Position numbers and translations under genes: made by a program. 64,000 bases of DNA from Chlorogloeopsis sp038404745. GTDB lineage: Bacteria > Cyanobacteriota > Cyanobacteriia > Cyanobacteriales > Nostocaceae. Below are positions 17,050 through 25,676 of this stretch, piece after piece. Location of the stretch: NCBI RefSeq assembly GCF_038404745.2, contig NZ_JAYKTT020000005.1, forward strand, positions 124,001 through 188,000, read 5' to 3'. The notes under the pieces are model-generated. The model was given only the letters and a program-made list of their open reading frames with translations. It made no database searches and had not been told where the DNA came from. Within the stretch, counting starts at the first letter, position 1; each line of letters begins with the position of its first letter.

Positions 17050-18738
17050 ATGACAGAAAATATATTTGTACAGACCTGGCTTGACGGTGTGCCGTTACTA
17101 AATGGCAATTCTATGGAATCGGCAATGCCTGGAAATGTGATGCACAGCAACTATGCTCTAGAAGAGCAAGATATCCTCAACCCTGGTAATGTCTACTGGA
17201 ATCTTTCGACTCCAGCCCTCTATGAAGAAGCGATTCGACGGCAAGAGGGAGTGATGGCAGCTGAAGGGCCATTTGTTGTGCGTACCGGTCAACATACAGG
17301 GCGATCGCCAAATGACAAATTCATTGTTCGTGAATCTAGCAGTGCAAATGAGATTTGGTGGGGAAAGGTAAATTATCCCATCAGCGAGCATCGTTTTGAG
17401 GCTCTACACGCAAGAATGTTGGCATATATGCAAGGACGAGATCTGTTTATTCAAGATTACTATGCTGGTGCTGACCCCAACTATCAGCTGTCGGTTCGCT
17501 TCATTACCGAGACAGCATGGCATAGTATCTTTGTCCGCAATCTATTTATTGAACCATCGCGGCAAGATCTCGCCAGTTTTTTGCCTGATTTTACTGTCAT
17601 TGCTTTGCCCAACTTCCATGCCAAACCAGAAATTGATGGCACCCATTCGGATGTCTTTATTGTCTTAAATTTCGCCCGTAAATTAATTTTGATTGGTGGC
17701 ACCAGTTATGCTGGTGAGATTAAAAAATCTATATTTACAACCCTTAATTATCTGCTACCTCACCATCACGTCCTGCCGATGCATTGTGCTGCCAACGTTG
17801 GGCAAAGTGGGGATGTGGCTTTGTTTTTTGGATTGTCTGGTACGGGTAAAACAACTCTTTCTGCTGACTCAAAGCGCACGCTGATTGGTGATGATGAACA
17901 TGGTTGGAGCGATCGCGGCATCTTCAATTTTGAGGGTGGCTGTTATGCCAAGTTAATTCGCTTATCTAGGGAAGCAGAACCGGAAATTTATCAAACAACG
18001 CAACGCTTTGGCAGCATTCTAGAAAATGTTGTGATTAACCCTATCACCAGGCATTTAGATTTAAATGATGCCAGTCTTACAGAAAATACCCGTGGAGCTT
18101 ACCCAATTGAATATATTAGCAACGCCAGCTCCACTGGAATGACTGGTCATCCGCGGAACATTATTTTCCTCACAGCTGACGCTCTGGGAGTATTGCCACC
18201 AATCGCCCGATTGACTAATGAACAGGCGATGTATCACTTTTTAAGTGGCTATACAGCGAAGGTAGCCGGAACAGAAAAAGGGTTGGGACACGAGCCTCAA
18301 GCTGTCTTCAGTGCCTGCTTCGGCGCACCTTTTATGGCTTTGCACCCCAGTGTTTATGCGGCTTTGTTGGGGCAAAAAATTGAACATCATAAAGTAAAAG
18401 TGTGGCTCGTCAATACAGGTTGGACAGGTGGCTCTTATGGTGTAGGAGAGCGCATCCCCATCAAACAGACTCGCGCTATGTTAACAGCAGCCCTCAGTGG
18501 CGCATTAGACGAAATACCCACGAAAGTTGATCCGGTGTTTGGTTTCCATGTCCCAGTTCGCTGTCCTGGGGTATCTGAGAAGTTACTGACTCCTCGCTTG
18601 ACTTGGAGTGATCCTGATACTTACGATATCCAGGCTTATAAACTTGCAGAAATGTTTATGGAAAATTTTAAGCAATTTGCAGATGGAGTTCCTCCTCAAG
18701 TGCGATTGGGCGGGCCTTTACTAGGAAAAGAAAATTAA
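17050..18738 (+). CDS. pckA: Phosphoenolpyruvate carboxykinase (ATP)
   Basis: 562 residues, full length. It catalyses oxaloacetate + ATP to phosphoenolpyruvate + CO2 + ADP in the cytosol. Seen directly: FVVRTGQHTGRSPNDKFIV (substrate side), the P-loop LFFGLSGTGKTTLSAD (about 261-276), metal-binding DDEHGW (about 283-288), and the C-terminal NTGWTGGSYGVGERI. The ATG at 17050 fits the family N terminus. Many cyanobacteria rely on PEP carboxylase for anaplerosis; an ATP-PEPCK adds gluconeogenic or C4-decarboxylating capacity, perhaps in heterotrophic or dark growth (inference). Monocistronic. Confidence 0.96.
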   Translation: MTENIFVQTWLDGVPLLNGNSMESAMPGNVMHSNYALEEQDILNPGNVYWNLSTPALYEEAIRRQEGVMAAEGPFVVRTGQHTGRSPNDKFIVRESSSANEIWWGKVNYPISEHRFEALHARMLAYMQGRDLFIQDYYAGADPNYQLSVRFITETAWHSIFVRNLFIEPSRQDLASFLPDFTVIALPNFHAKPEIDGTHSDVFIVLNFARKLILIGGTSYAGEIKKSIFTTLNYLLPHHHVLPMHCAANVGQSGDVALFFGLSGTGKTTLSADSKRTLIGDDEHGWSDRGIFNFEGGCYAKLIRLSREAEPEIYQTTQRFGSILENVVINPITRHLDLNDASLTENTRGAYPIEYISNASSTGMTGHPRNIIFLTADALGVLPPIARLTNEQAMYHFLSGYTAKVAGTEKGLGHEPQAVFSACFGAPFMALHPSVYAALLGQKIEHHKVKVWLVNTGWTGGSYGVGERIPIKQTRAMLTAALSGALDEIPTKVDPVFGFHVPVRCPGVSEKLLTPRLTWSDPDTYDIQAYKLAEMFMENFKQFADGVPPQVRLGGPLLGKEN

Positions 18739-18751
18739 CTAATTTCTTAAT

Positions 18752-18883
18752 AAAAAAGCCAGTAGAAGAAATACTACTGACTAACAGTAAAGCCAATTGG
18801 AAGTTATTGAGGAATCATGGTCTAAAAATTAGAATTCCAGAGACTAAAATTTATGTAAAGTGATATGCAATTTTCATGCAACA
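18752..18883 (-). ncRNA. Candidate small-RNA gene, unit 1 of a tandem pair
   Basis: Read on the minus strand, a 29-bp box (18883-18855) with two direct TTGCAT motifs 11 bp apart is followed about 70 bp later by a terminator: stem GUCAGUAG/CUACUGGC with an 8-nt loop, then TTTTTT (18781-18752). Unit 2 repeats this layout with the same spacing. No coding frame fits. Box plus terminator suggests a short transcript of roughly 60-95 nt. Promoter activity is inferred. Confidence 0.5.
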
Positions 18884-18932
18884 CCTGGTAATTTGTCTTT
18901 GGCATCAAAAAATTTCCGCTGAAGTTGCAAAG

Positions 18933-19060
18933 AAAAAAGCTAGTGGGACACACACCACTAGCACAAAGCAAGCCAAAATGTAAAGTCAATCTCATGAACT
19001 AAAATTGATAATTTCAAAAAACGATCATCTCGTAAAGTTATATGCAACTTTCATGCAACA
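18933..19060 (-). ncRNA. Candidate small-RNA gene, unit 2 of a tandem pair
   Basis: Box at 19060-19032, differing from the unit 1 box at about three positions, then a terminator with perfect 8-bp stem GCTAGTGG/CCACTAGC, an 8-nt loop and TTTTTT (18962-18933). The sequence between box and terminator has diverged from unit 1, and the terminator stem differs from unit 1 but still pairs. Both units are on the minus strand between two plus-strand genes, so the terminators do not serve a neighbouring protein gene. Confidence 0.5.
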
Positions 19061-19110
19061 AGATACCTCTTATACAATTTCCCTAAATTTTGGCTACGGA
19101 TGGAAATAAG

Positions 19111-19262
19111 GTTTGTAATTGCGCTTAAGCGCTACTACAAACTATGTGTAGCCTTAATTTGGAGAATTGGTATTATTTAGTAATTTGTAGGGTGTTTTGA
19201 AGCGGTGCGTTACGGCTAGTTCTCGCTCTTTCAAACTCTCAAATCTTTAATCTAGCCGTAAC
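19111..19262. repeat. Two dispersed hairpins upstream of the MBL-fold gene
   Basis: The first, 19111-19142, pairs GTTTGTA with TACAAAC around a GCGCTTAAGCGC core. The second pairs GTTACGGCTAG (19209-19219) with CTAGCCGTAAC (19252-19262). Both look like interspersed palindromic elements of Nostocales rather than gene-specific signals. Confidence 0.55.
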
Positions 19263-19343
19263 TCAGCCCACAAAATTTCCACAAACTGCCCGCTCCAATA
19301 TGCCATTGCAGTGTATGCTGGCAAAGGAGCGATTCAAAAATCT

Positions 19344-19958
19344 ATGTTTATGAAATTACTACACCGTTCTGACTTATATGGATGGTCGAGCTTCGATGAA
19401 GAACGCAATGTAGATTTCAATAGCGTTGCTTGGATTCGTCCCCAGGGAAATATTGTTATAGATCCATTACGTTTATCGAGCTATGACTGGAAACATCTTA
19501 ATTCCTTGGGTGGTGCGAGTTGGATCGTTATTACCAACTCCGATCATGTACGTGCTGCCAAGCAAATCGCTAATTCTTTTAGTGCCAAAATAGCAGGCCC
19601 CATCGCTGAAAAAGACTATTTTCCGATTAAGTGCGATCGCTGGCTTGCTGAAGGTGATGAGTTAGTACCAGGATTGCAGGTACTGGAGTTACATGGCTCA
19701 AAGACCCCAGGTGAGTTAGCATTGCTTTTAGAAAAAACAACCCTAATTACTGGTGACTTGGTACGAGCACATCAAGGGGGCAGTTTAATGATTTTACCAG
19801 ATGGGAAACTTTCTAATCGAGCAAAAGCTGTTGCTTCAGTTCAGAGATTAGCAAAGATAAAGGAAATAGAGGCTGTACTGGTAGGTGATGGCTGGTCGGT
19901 ATTTCGAGATGGTAATCTGGTTTTACAAGAACTTATAGATAACATCAGCAAATCTTGA
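19344..19958 (+). CDS. MBL-fold metallo-hydrolase-like protein with degenerate motif
   Basis: 204 residues from the ATG at 19344; a GTG at 19311 is possible. The fold is suggested by strands NIVIDPLRLSSYDW and WIVITNSDHVRAA, the LELHGSKTPGELALLLEKTTLITGDLV segment and the closing strand VLVGDGWSVF. The classical HxHxDH motif is reduced to NSDH, while GDLV and the last His/Asp positions are partly kept. It may bind metal differently or not at all. Neighbours give no clue to the substrate. Confidence 0.7.
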   Translation: MFMKLLHRSDLYGWSSFDEERNVDFNSVAWIRPQGNIVIDPLRLSSYDWKHLNSLGGASWIVITNSDHVRAAKQIANSFSAKIAGPIAEKDYFPIKCDRWLAEGDELVPGLQVLELHGSKTPGELALLLEKTTLITGDLVRAHQGGSLMILPDGKLSNRAKAVASVQRLAKIKEIEAVLVGDGWSVFRDGNLVLQELIDNISKS

Positions 19959-20108
19959 GGAACTAGCACAACAAAACAGTCGTAATGAACTCACTAAATA
20001 TGAAAAAGGGCATTGGGCATTGCTATAAAAATTTCTTCCCTACACCCTTTTTTAAGAGAAACTGTCATGCGATAAATCATACAAATAGCCAATAAGAATC
20101 TCTTTTCT

Positions 20109-21344
20109 CTAGCCCCTCGTCTTTCTACCACAATGAACCGATGATTTGAGACTCAGGGCAAATCCTGCTGTTAACAGTGTGAGAACCCCAGTTACCCAAA
20201 AAGGAGTGCTATAGCTAATACTGACGAGTAAACCTGCCACAGCAGGGCCCATCGCAGTAGAGATACTTAAGTAAGATGCATTGATTCCTTGAACTTCACC
20301 TTGTTCGCGATCGCTGCTATTGATAGATAAGATAGCACTGATCAGTGGGATCGGAAACGAATTGGTGATACCCAAAAGACACACTAAGACAACGAACGCA
20401 GGAAAAACAGGAAAGAGGGGAATTAGTAGAAAAACTGCGGCTCGTCCAGCAATTGCCACAGCCAGAATATTGGCAAGATTGAACCTTTTTGTCAGGGGTT
20501 CGACAGCAAAAATTTGTGTAAGCACGCCCACTACGCCAATGAGTGTAAATACGATCGCCAAAGTTTGGGCATCTTGATTGAGAACCTTGAGGAAGAAGGG
20601 TTGAAAGGCAAAGGTGAAGAGTGTAAATGTAAAGCCGCTAAAAAACGTTAGCACAAATGCCTGACCAAGCTTTGGATGCAATGCAGACTGAAAGATTTTA
20701 CTGAAACCAAACATTTGCCAACTCAGTTGCAATTTCTGTTTTTGTGGTAAGGTTTCTGGCAGTAGTAACCAAGTTAGAACAACAGCTAAAAAGGCAATAA
20801 TGGCTCCGGCAAAAAAGCTCATCCCTAGTGAAGAAACTCCCGGAAAAGTCGGTAACAATTGAGCAAAGTAACTAATAGCAGGCCCTGTAACAAATCCTAA
20901 GCGAAAAGCAGCATCAAGTAAGCCAAATGCTTTAGCGCGATCGCCTGGTGCAGTCGTGTCAGTAATAATAGCTCTAGTAATGGAAGTGTTTCCTCCTGTC
21001 AAACCATCGAAAATCCTAGCGGCAAAAAGTAACCAGGCAACAGGTGCAAAGCTGGCGAGCAAATTCGCGATCACGGTTCCCACGAGACTGATGACAAGAA
21101 GCGGCTTGCGTCCCATCAAGTCAGAAAAGCGCCCTAAAACAGGAGTAGCTATGAATTGAGCGATCGCGTAACCTGTAGTGAGCAAACTGGCTTGAAAATC
21201 GCTCAATCCAAATTGTTTGGCGTAGGGATAAAGAATGGGAATAATAATTGTGAAACTGACTGAGTTAATAAAGGCAATCAGAGCAATAATCCAAAATTTT
21301 AGAGGGAGATCGAACTTCGCTTTTAGGACTTTCAAAAGACGCAT
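20109..21344 (-). CDS. MFS multidrug/sugar-type efflux transporter
   Basis: 411 residues from the ATG at 21344. A TTG at 21392 with a good AGAGG before it is a possible longer start (427 residues). Twelve hydrophobic segments are evident. The MFS loop-2-3 motif GRFSDLMGRKPLLV and the efflux-type motif in TM5 (LGFVTGPAISYF) are present, close to the TetA/MdtG drug:H+ antiporter group. The substrate is not predictable. A repeat hairpin (21419) lies just upstream of its start. Confidence 0.88.
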   Translation of the reverse strand: MRLLKVLKAKFDLPLKFWIIALIAFINSVSFTIIIPILYPYAKQFGLSDFQASLLTTGYAIAQFIATPVLGRFSDLMGRKPLLVISLVGTVIANLLASFAPVAWLLFAARIFDGLTGGNTSITRAIITDTTAPGDRAKAFGLLDAAFRLGFVTGPAISYFAQLLPTFPGVSSLGMSFFAGAIIAFLAVVLTWLLLPETLPQKQKLQLSWQMFGFSKIFQSALHPKLGQAFVLTFFSGFTFTLFTFAFQPFFLKVLNQDAQTLAIVFTLIGVVGVLTQIFAVEPLTKRFNLANILAVAIAGRAAVFLLIPLFPVFPAFVVLVCLLGITNSFPIPLISAILSINSSDREQGEVQGINASYLSISTAMGPAVAGLLVSISYSTPFWVTGVLTLLTAGFALSLKSSVHCGRKTRG

Positions 21345-21418
21345 GATGAAAAAGGAACGGGGAACAGTAAGGTGTTTTGTTGCCAAGCGCAACGCACCTC
21401 TTATATTTACTAAAAATC

Positions 21419-21452
21419 AGATCCCCGACTTCTTAAAGGAAGTCGGGGATCT
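21419..21452. repeat. GATCCCCGACTT hairpin, copy 2
   Basis: AGATCCCCGACTTC (21419-21432) pairs with GAAGTCGGGGATCT (21439-21452). It sits between the end of the beta-lactamase-like gene and the start of the MFS gene, both on the minus strand, so on that strand it follows the former. Confidence 0.8.
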
Positions 21453-21473
21453 AGGCAAAAAACTAGCTCTTCA

Positions 21474-22415
21474 CTATGCCATATTGGCAACGGTTTCTAC
21501 AAAACTCTGAGAAATAAAAGGCAGGATGTCGTGGTTCTTAGCGTTTGCTTTGCCTTCAATGAATACTACTAAGAGGTAGGGGCGGCAATCTGGTATTTCA
21601 ATATACGCTACATCATGGCGAACTTGACTAGTCCAACCTGCCTTTGACCAAATTTGTGCTGTTTGGGGAAGTCCACCGCCTAGAAAACCTGTAACCTGAT
21701 CTTCTTCAACATCCTTGGGCAATTCATCAGGGTTCAGACTGCGTTTGAGTAGAGCCATCATTGATTGCGATCGCCCACCAGACACTGCCACTCCCCCGAC
21801 AATACTGTGCAATAATCTAGCGGTAGCATTTGTTGTCAGCATATTGCGATTTTCTAGTAACTGACCGTAAAATACGCGTTCGCGTCCGTATGGCCCATCA
21901 CACCAGGTTTTTTGGCAGGCGTTAATCGTTTCCATTTCCGCCCACCCCAAAGACTGATAATAACGGTTAACAAGATTGCGTTGTAGTTTCCATGTCTCAA
22001 AAGGCCCTGATGGTAATTCTGGCCCTGATGTTGTGCCAGTTAGCACATCTATTACTAAACTGGTAGCATCATTGCTAGAGTCCACAATCATATCACGCAT
22101 GGCTCTTTCTAACTCAGTGGAAGTCTGCAACATTCCTGACTCTAGCCATTCTTGTATCGCTACTAAATAAAACAACTTCACCACGCTTGCTGGGTAAATT
22201 CGCTCAACACCTCTATAAGTGAAACCACGGATGGGATGATTCCAAAAGGCATCTGGAGTGAGAGCGCCACCAGTATTTACTAGTACAGGTGGATCGTAGA
22301 CAATCCAAGTTAGGGCAATTTGGTTACGGGCTAAGGTCGGAAATTTTGTCCAAGTAGCCTCTAAAATAGCATTGCCTAACCGTTCGAGTTGTTCGTCTTT
22401 ATTGAAGAAAGCCAT
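21474..22415 (-). CDS. Class A beta-lactamase-like serine hydrolase
   Basis: 313 residues from the ATG at 22415 (MAFFNKDEQ). The active-site Ser-X-X-Lys is in YPASVVKLFYL, an SxN-like element in DSSNDATS, and a KTG-like SKAGWTS near the C terminus. It therefore belongs to the beta-lactamase/penicillin-binding superfamily, probably acting on peptidoglycan peptides rather than antibiotics. No signal peptide is evident. It is divergent from an NlpC/P60 endopeptidase gene with only about 15 bp between the starts. The two likely cooperate in murein peptide turnover. Confidence 0.82.
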   Translation of the reverse strand: MAFFNKDEQLERLGNAILEATWTKFPTLARNQIALTWIVYDPPVLVNTGGALTPDAFWNHPIRGFTYRGVERIYPASVVKLFYLVAIQEWLESGMLQTSTELERAMRDMIVDSSNDATSLVIDVLTGTTSGPELPSGPFETWKLQRNLVNRYYQSLGWAEMETINACQKTWCDGPYGRERVFYGQLLENRNMLTTNATARLLHSIVGGVAVSGGRSQSMMALLKRSLNPDELPKDVEEDQVTGFLGGGLPQTAQIWSKAGWTSQVRHDVAYIEIPDCRPYLLVVFIEGKANAKNHDILPFISQSFVETVANMA

Positions 22416-22430
22416 TGTTATTCTTGTAGG

Positions 22431-23174
22431 ATGTCCCTTAATCTCAGATCCAAAATCCAAAATCTCATCTTAGGTGAGTACGAGTGTCTCGCTAACATAA
22501 ACATATACGATTCTCCCGAATGTACGCGCCTAGCAACACAAGCTGCATCAGGACGACATTTACAGGTGACATCAACTGAAACGGATGCACAGACGGGTAA
22601 TAAAACATCTGTACAGGTATGTTTGTGTGAGGATGATTATCCAGGGTGGTTATCGGTTGCAGATTTAAATTTATTACAGACTGCTACTGTACTCTATCAG
22701 GCTAAATCTTTTTCTGAATCTGAAGTTAGAAAAATGCTACCAGAGGTAATAGCTTTTGCCCATCAAGCGATGGAACAGCCTAATTATTACCTTTGGGGTG
22801 GTACAGTTGGGCCAAATTACGATTGTTCTGGTTTGATGCAAGCAGCTTTTTGTTCAGTTGGTATTTGGTTACCGAGAGACGCTTACCAGCAGGAAGCTTT
22901 CACCCAGCCAGTTACAATTTCCAACTTAGAAATAGGCGATCTCATATTCTTTGGGACTCCCCAAAAAGCCACTCATGTGGGACTCTATTTAGGGGATGGT
23001 CGTTACATCCATAGTTCTGGGAAAGATAAAGGACGTAACGGTATTGGGATTGACATTCTCTCGGAACAAGGCGATGAGGTTAGTCAGTCATACTACCAGC
23101 AGCTACGTGGTGCTGGCAGAGTGGTGAAGAGTTACGAAACGCATAGTCACAAAAGAAAGGGTTTAAGGGTGTGA
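22431..23174 (+). CDS. NlpC/P60 cysteine endopeptidase with N-terminal SH3b domain
   Basis: 247 residues from the ATG at 22431. The N-terminal SH3b-like part (GEYECLANINIYDSPEC...GWLSVADL) precedes the NlpC/P60 domain: catalytic Cys in NYDCSGLMQAAF, His in ATHVGLYLGDG, third polar residue His in RYIHSSG. It closely resembles the structurally characterised Anabaena/Nostoc gamma-D-glutamyl-L-diamino acid endopeptidases that cleave murein peptides with a free N-terminal Ala. No signal peptide, suggesting cytosolic recycling. A short-repeat tract follows the stop. Confidence 0.92.
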   Translation: MSLNLRSKIQNLILGEYECLANINIYDSPECTRLATQAASGRHLQVTSTETDAQTGNKTSVQVCLCEDDYPGWLSVADLNLLQTATVLYQAKSFSESEVRKMLPEVIAFAHQAMEQPNYYLWGGTVGPNYDCSGLMQAAFCSVGIWLPRDAYQQEAFTQPVTISNLEIGDLIFFGTPQKATHVGLYLGDGRYIHSSGKDKGRNGIGIDILSEQGDEVSQSYYQQLRGAGRVVKSYETHSHKRKGLRV

Positions 23175-23297
23175 GGGTATCTGGGTGTAAGGAAAAATTA
23201 TGTGGGTACATGAAAACCCAGATGGGTGAATTTAAATCGTTCCCCCATACCCCTATACCCTTCCCTATACCCCTAGCAAAAAAGGACACAAGTAGGT

Positions 23298-24323
23298 ATG
23301 AGGAGTGAATTAATTGCTAACGGGATGGCTGGACAATCTGAAACAAAGTCCTTATCCATCCCTGATGTCTCTGTAGTGGTGCCTGTGCGTGATGAAGTGG
23401 AAAGTTTGCCTCACTTGTTGGAGGCGATCGCTTCTACGTTAAAAAGTAGTCACTTAAGTTACGAAATTATCTGTGTCGATGATGGTTCCACGGATGGTTC
23501 AGATCGGTTTCTCAAGGAACAAGCGCAAATTCGTAATGACTTAAAAGCCGTGATTTTACGTCGTAACTACGGTCAAACTGCGGCAATGGCAGCTGGATTT
23601 TATTACGCCCACGGCAAAGCAGTTGTAACTTTAGATGCCGATTTACAAAATGATCCTGCGGATATACCCATGCTATTAGCAAAGTTGGAGGAAGGCTACG
23701 ATTTAGTGAGCGGTTGGCGGCAAGCACGCCAAGATGCTGCGGTAACGCGCTTACTCCCTTCTAAAATTGCTAATTGGCTAATTCGGCGCGTCACTAGCGT
23801 GAATATTCATGACTATGGTTGTTCGCTCAAAGCCTATCGTGCCGAACTGGTGGCTGATATGAACCTCTACGGAGAACTGCACCGCTTCTTGCCAGCCTTA
23901 GCCTATATCGAAGGCGCGAGAATTACAGAAATACCTGTGCGCCATCATGCCCGTCGATTTGGGCGTAGTAAGTACGGTTTGTCGCGGACATTTCGAGTCT
24001 TGATGGATTTATTAACCATTGCTTTTATGAAAAAATTCCTCACCCGCCCAATGCACGTTTTTGGACTGTGGGGCTTAATTAGCATAATTTCAGGAGGTGC
24101 GATCGGCATTTACTTGACTTGGGTAAAATTTGCTTTGCATCAAGATATTGGCGATCGCCCTTTATTGATTTTGGCAGTACTCCTTTTGGTAACTGGAGTA
24201 CAGTTATTTTGCTTCGGTTTGTTGGCTGAGTTATTGATGCGTACTTACCACGAATCTCAAGGACGCCCGATTTATCGCGTGCGTGAGGTAATAACAAATA
24301 AGCAATTGACAACTGAAAGCTAA
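23298..24323 (+). CDS. Family 2 glycosyltransferase with C-terminal membrane anchor (DPM1/ArnC-like)
   Basis: 341 residues. GT-A domain: VSVVVPVRDEVESLPHLLEAI, VDDGSTDGS, and the DXD-type TLDADLQNDPADIP near residue 115. Two transmembrane helices follow, at about 255-277 and 290-313, as in polyprenyl-phosphate sugar transferases. It probably makes polyprenyl-phosphate-hexose at the cytoplasmic membrane, a donor for GT39/GT83-type enzymes such as the one at 26786; that pairing is inference. The next gene is unrelated. Confidence 0.88.
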   Translation: MRSELIANGMAGQSETKSLSIPDVSVVVPVRDEVESLPHLLEAIASTLKSSHLSYEIICVDDGSTDGSDRFLKEQAQIRNDLKAVILRRNYGQTAAMAAGFYYAHGKAVVTLDADLQNDPADIPMLLAKLEEGYDLVSGWRQARQDAAVTRLLPSKIANWLIRRVTSVNIHDYGCSLKAYRAELVADMNLYGELHRFLPALAYIEGARITEIPVRHHARRFGRSKYGLSRTFRVLMDLLTIAFMKKFLTRPMHVFGLWGLISIISGGAIGIYLTWVKFALHQDIGDRPLLILAVLLLVTGVQLFCFGLLAELLMRTYHESQGRPIYRVREVITNKQLTTES

Positions 24324-24533
24324 ATTTCACTGCTTATGAAGGCAAGGGTCAATTATGGCCCAGCCATTATCTCCGAAAATTTTTCTGCAAAACACTTTAG
24401 CTAAAAAAATTTTAACAATATTTTGTCATCCTAATAACAAATAACCTTAACTTTAAGTCTTTCATTCGACAGAGGAAGCTATTAATCACAAAGATTACTG
24501 TGCTCATTAACGGCTCTGAAAATGGAGGACTTA

Positions 24534-25145
24534 ATGTTTAACTTCCTAAAGCAAGTTGCCGACTACACGAAAGAAACTGTTCAAGCAGCTAGATATATTG
24601 GGCAAGGACTGTCAGTTACTTTCGATCATATGCAACGTCGTCCGATTACGGTGCAGTATCCTTACGAAAAACTGATTCCTTCAGAACGATTTCGAGGCCG
24701 AATTCACTTTGAATTTGATAAATGTATTTCATGTGAGGTTTGCGTTCGCGTCTGCCCGATTAACCTACCAGTAGTAGATTGGGAATTTGACAAAGCAGCT
24801 AAAAAGAAAACACTCAAGCATTACAGCATTGACTTTGGTGTTTGTATTTTCTGTGGTAACTGCGTTGAATATTGCCCTACCAACTGTCTATCAATGACAG
24901 AAGAATACGAACTTAGCACCTACGATCGCCATGAATTGAACCACGATAATGTGGCGATGGGAAGGCTCCCTTATAAAGTGAACCTAGATCCAATGGTGAC
25001 TCCGTTGCCAGAATTAGTTTACTTACCCAAAGGTATGATGGAGCCTCACGGGCTACCGTCAGACGCTCGTCGTACAGGTTTAGTGCCATCTGAAATTGTG
25101 GAGCAAACGGCACAAAAGAGCAAAAATAACCGCAGTGAGCCTTAA
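24534..25145 (+). CDS. ndhI: NAD(P)H-quinone oxidoreductase subunit I (NdhI), unlinked copy
   Basis: 203 residues from the ATG at 24534, which has a textbook GGAGG six bases upstream; an ATG 12 bp earlier overlaps that ribosome site and is rejected. Two [4Fe-4S] motifs, CISCEVCVRVCP and CIFCGNCVEYCP, carry electrons from the ferredoxin side of the NDH-1 peripheral arm toward plastoquinone. It is usually encoded in ndhA-ndhI-ndhG-ndhE; here it is alone between a glycosyltransferase and galK. The C-terminal tail after the conserved LVYLPKG is a little longer and diverged. Possibly a second copy. Confidence 0.93.
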   Translation: MFNFLKQVADYTKETVQAARYIGQGLSVTFDHMQRRPITVQYPYEKLIPSERFRGRIHFEFDKCISCEVCVRVCPINLPVVDWEFDKAAKKKTLKHYSIDFGVCIFCGNCVEYCPTNCLSMTEEYELSTYDRHELNHDNVAMGRLPYKVNLDPMVTPLPELVYLPKGMMEPHGLPSDARRTGLVPSEIVEQTAQKSKNNRSEP

Positions 25146-25676
25146 ACTTTGTTCTTGTTGCTATTACTATGGTGGAGGAAAAGTTTGAGCGATCGCTCAA
25201 TTCTTGCTCTTGAAAAGTAATTACCTCCATCAAGCTACACATCTACCAGCGGTCAAGCCAAATCGCTTTTAGAATAAGATGATGTCGGATTGTGAAGAAT
25301 ATTAATTTAATGAGTTTGTGACACTCATATCACCAAACAATTGCAAACAAATAAATTCATTTAATATCAAGAATCTACTTTATTTTACACCCATCCCAAG
25401 GTAATCTTGGGTGCGTTACATTACGTTAAGTTATTCTAGAAATTTAAGATTAATTTTAGAAACAAGCCTTTATCTTTATTTACTATATCTGCTGTGCTGT
25501 GGTGAAATTTTAGATGATGTTCTTCTGCAAATCCTCCTATAAACTTAAGCTAGACTTTAGAAATTAGCTCTAAGAGTTTAAAGTGCAAATTAAGAAAATA
25601 TGCAATTGTATGTCTCCTAAATTTAATTGATTAATGGAGGTTCAACATTTGCTGATTTCACCATCACAAAGTGGTT
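25146..25676. other. Intergenic stretch without a recognised gene
   Basis: About 530 bp, AT-rich. One inverted repeat, CCCAAGGTAATCTTGGG near 25395-25411, may be a weak terminator for ndhI though it has no T-run. A GCGATCGC occurs near 25189. No coding remnant seen. The galK promoter must lie toward the right end. Confidence 0.45.

Noticed and set aside
16851..17150. 99-codon minus-strand frame over the pckA start
   Set aside because: Overlaps the conserved PEP carboxykinase N terminus; no protein-like pattern.
18752..19060. NsiR1 array
   Set aside because: The tandem layout is similar, but there is no TCCGGA promoter motif and no hetF gene beside it.
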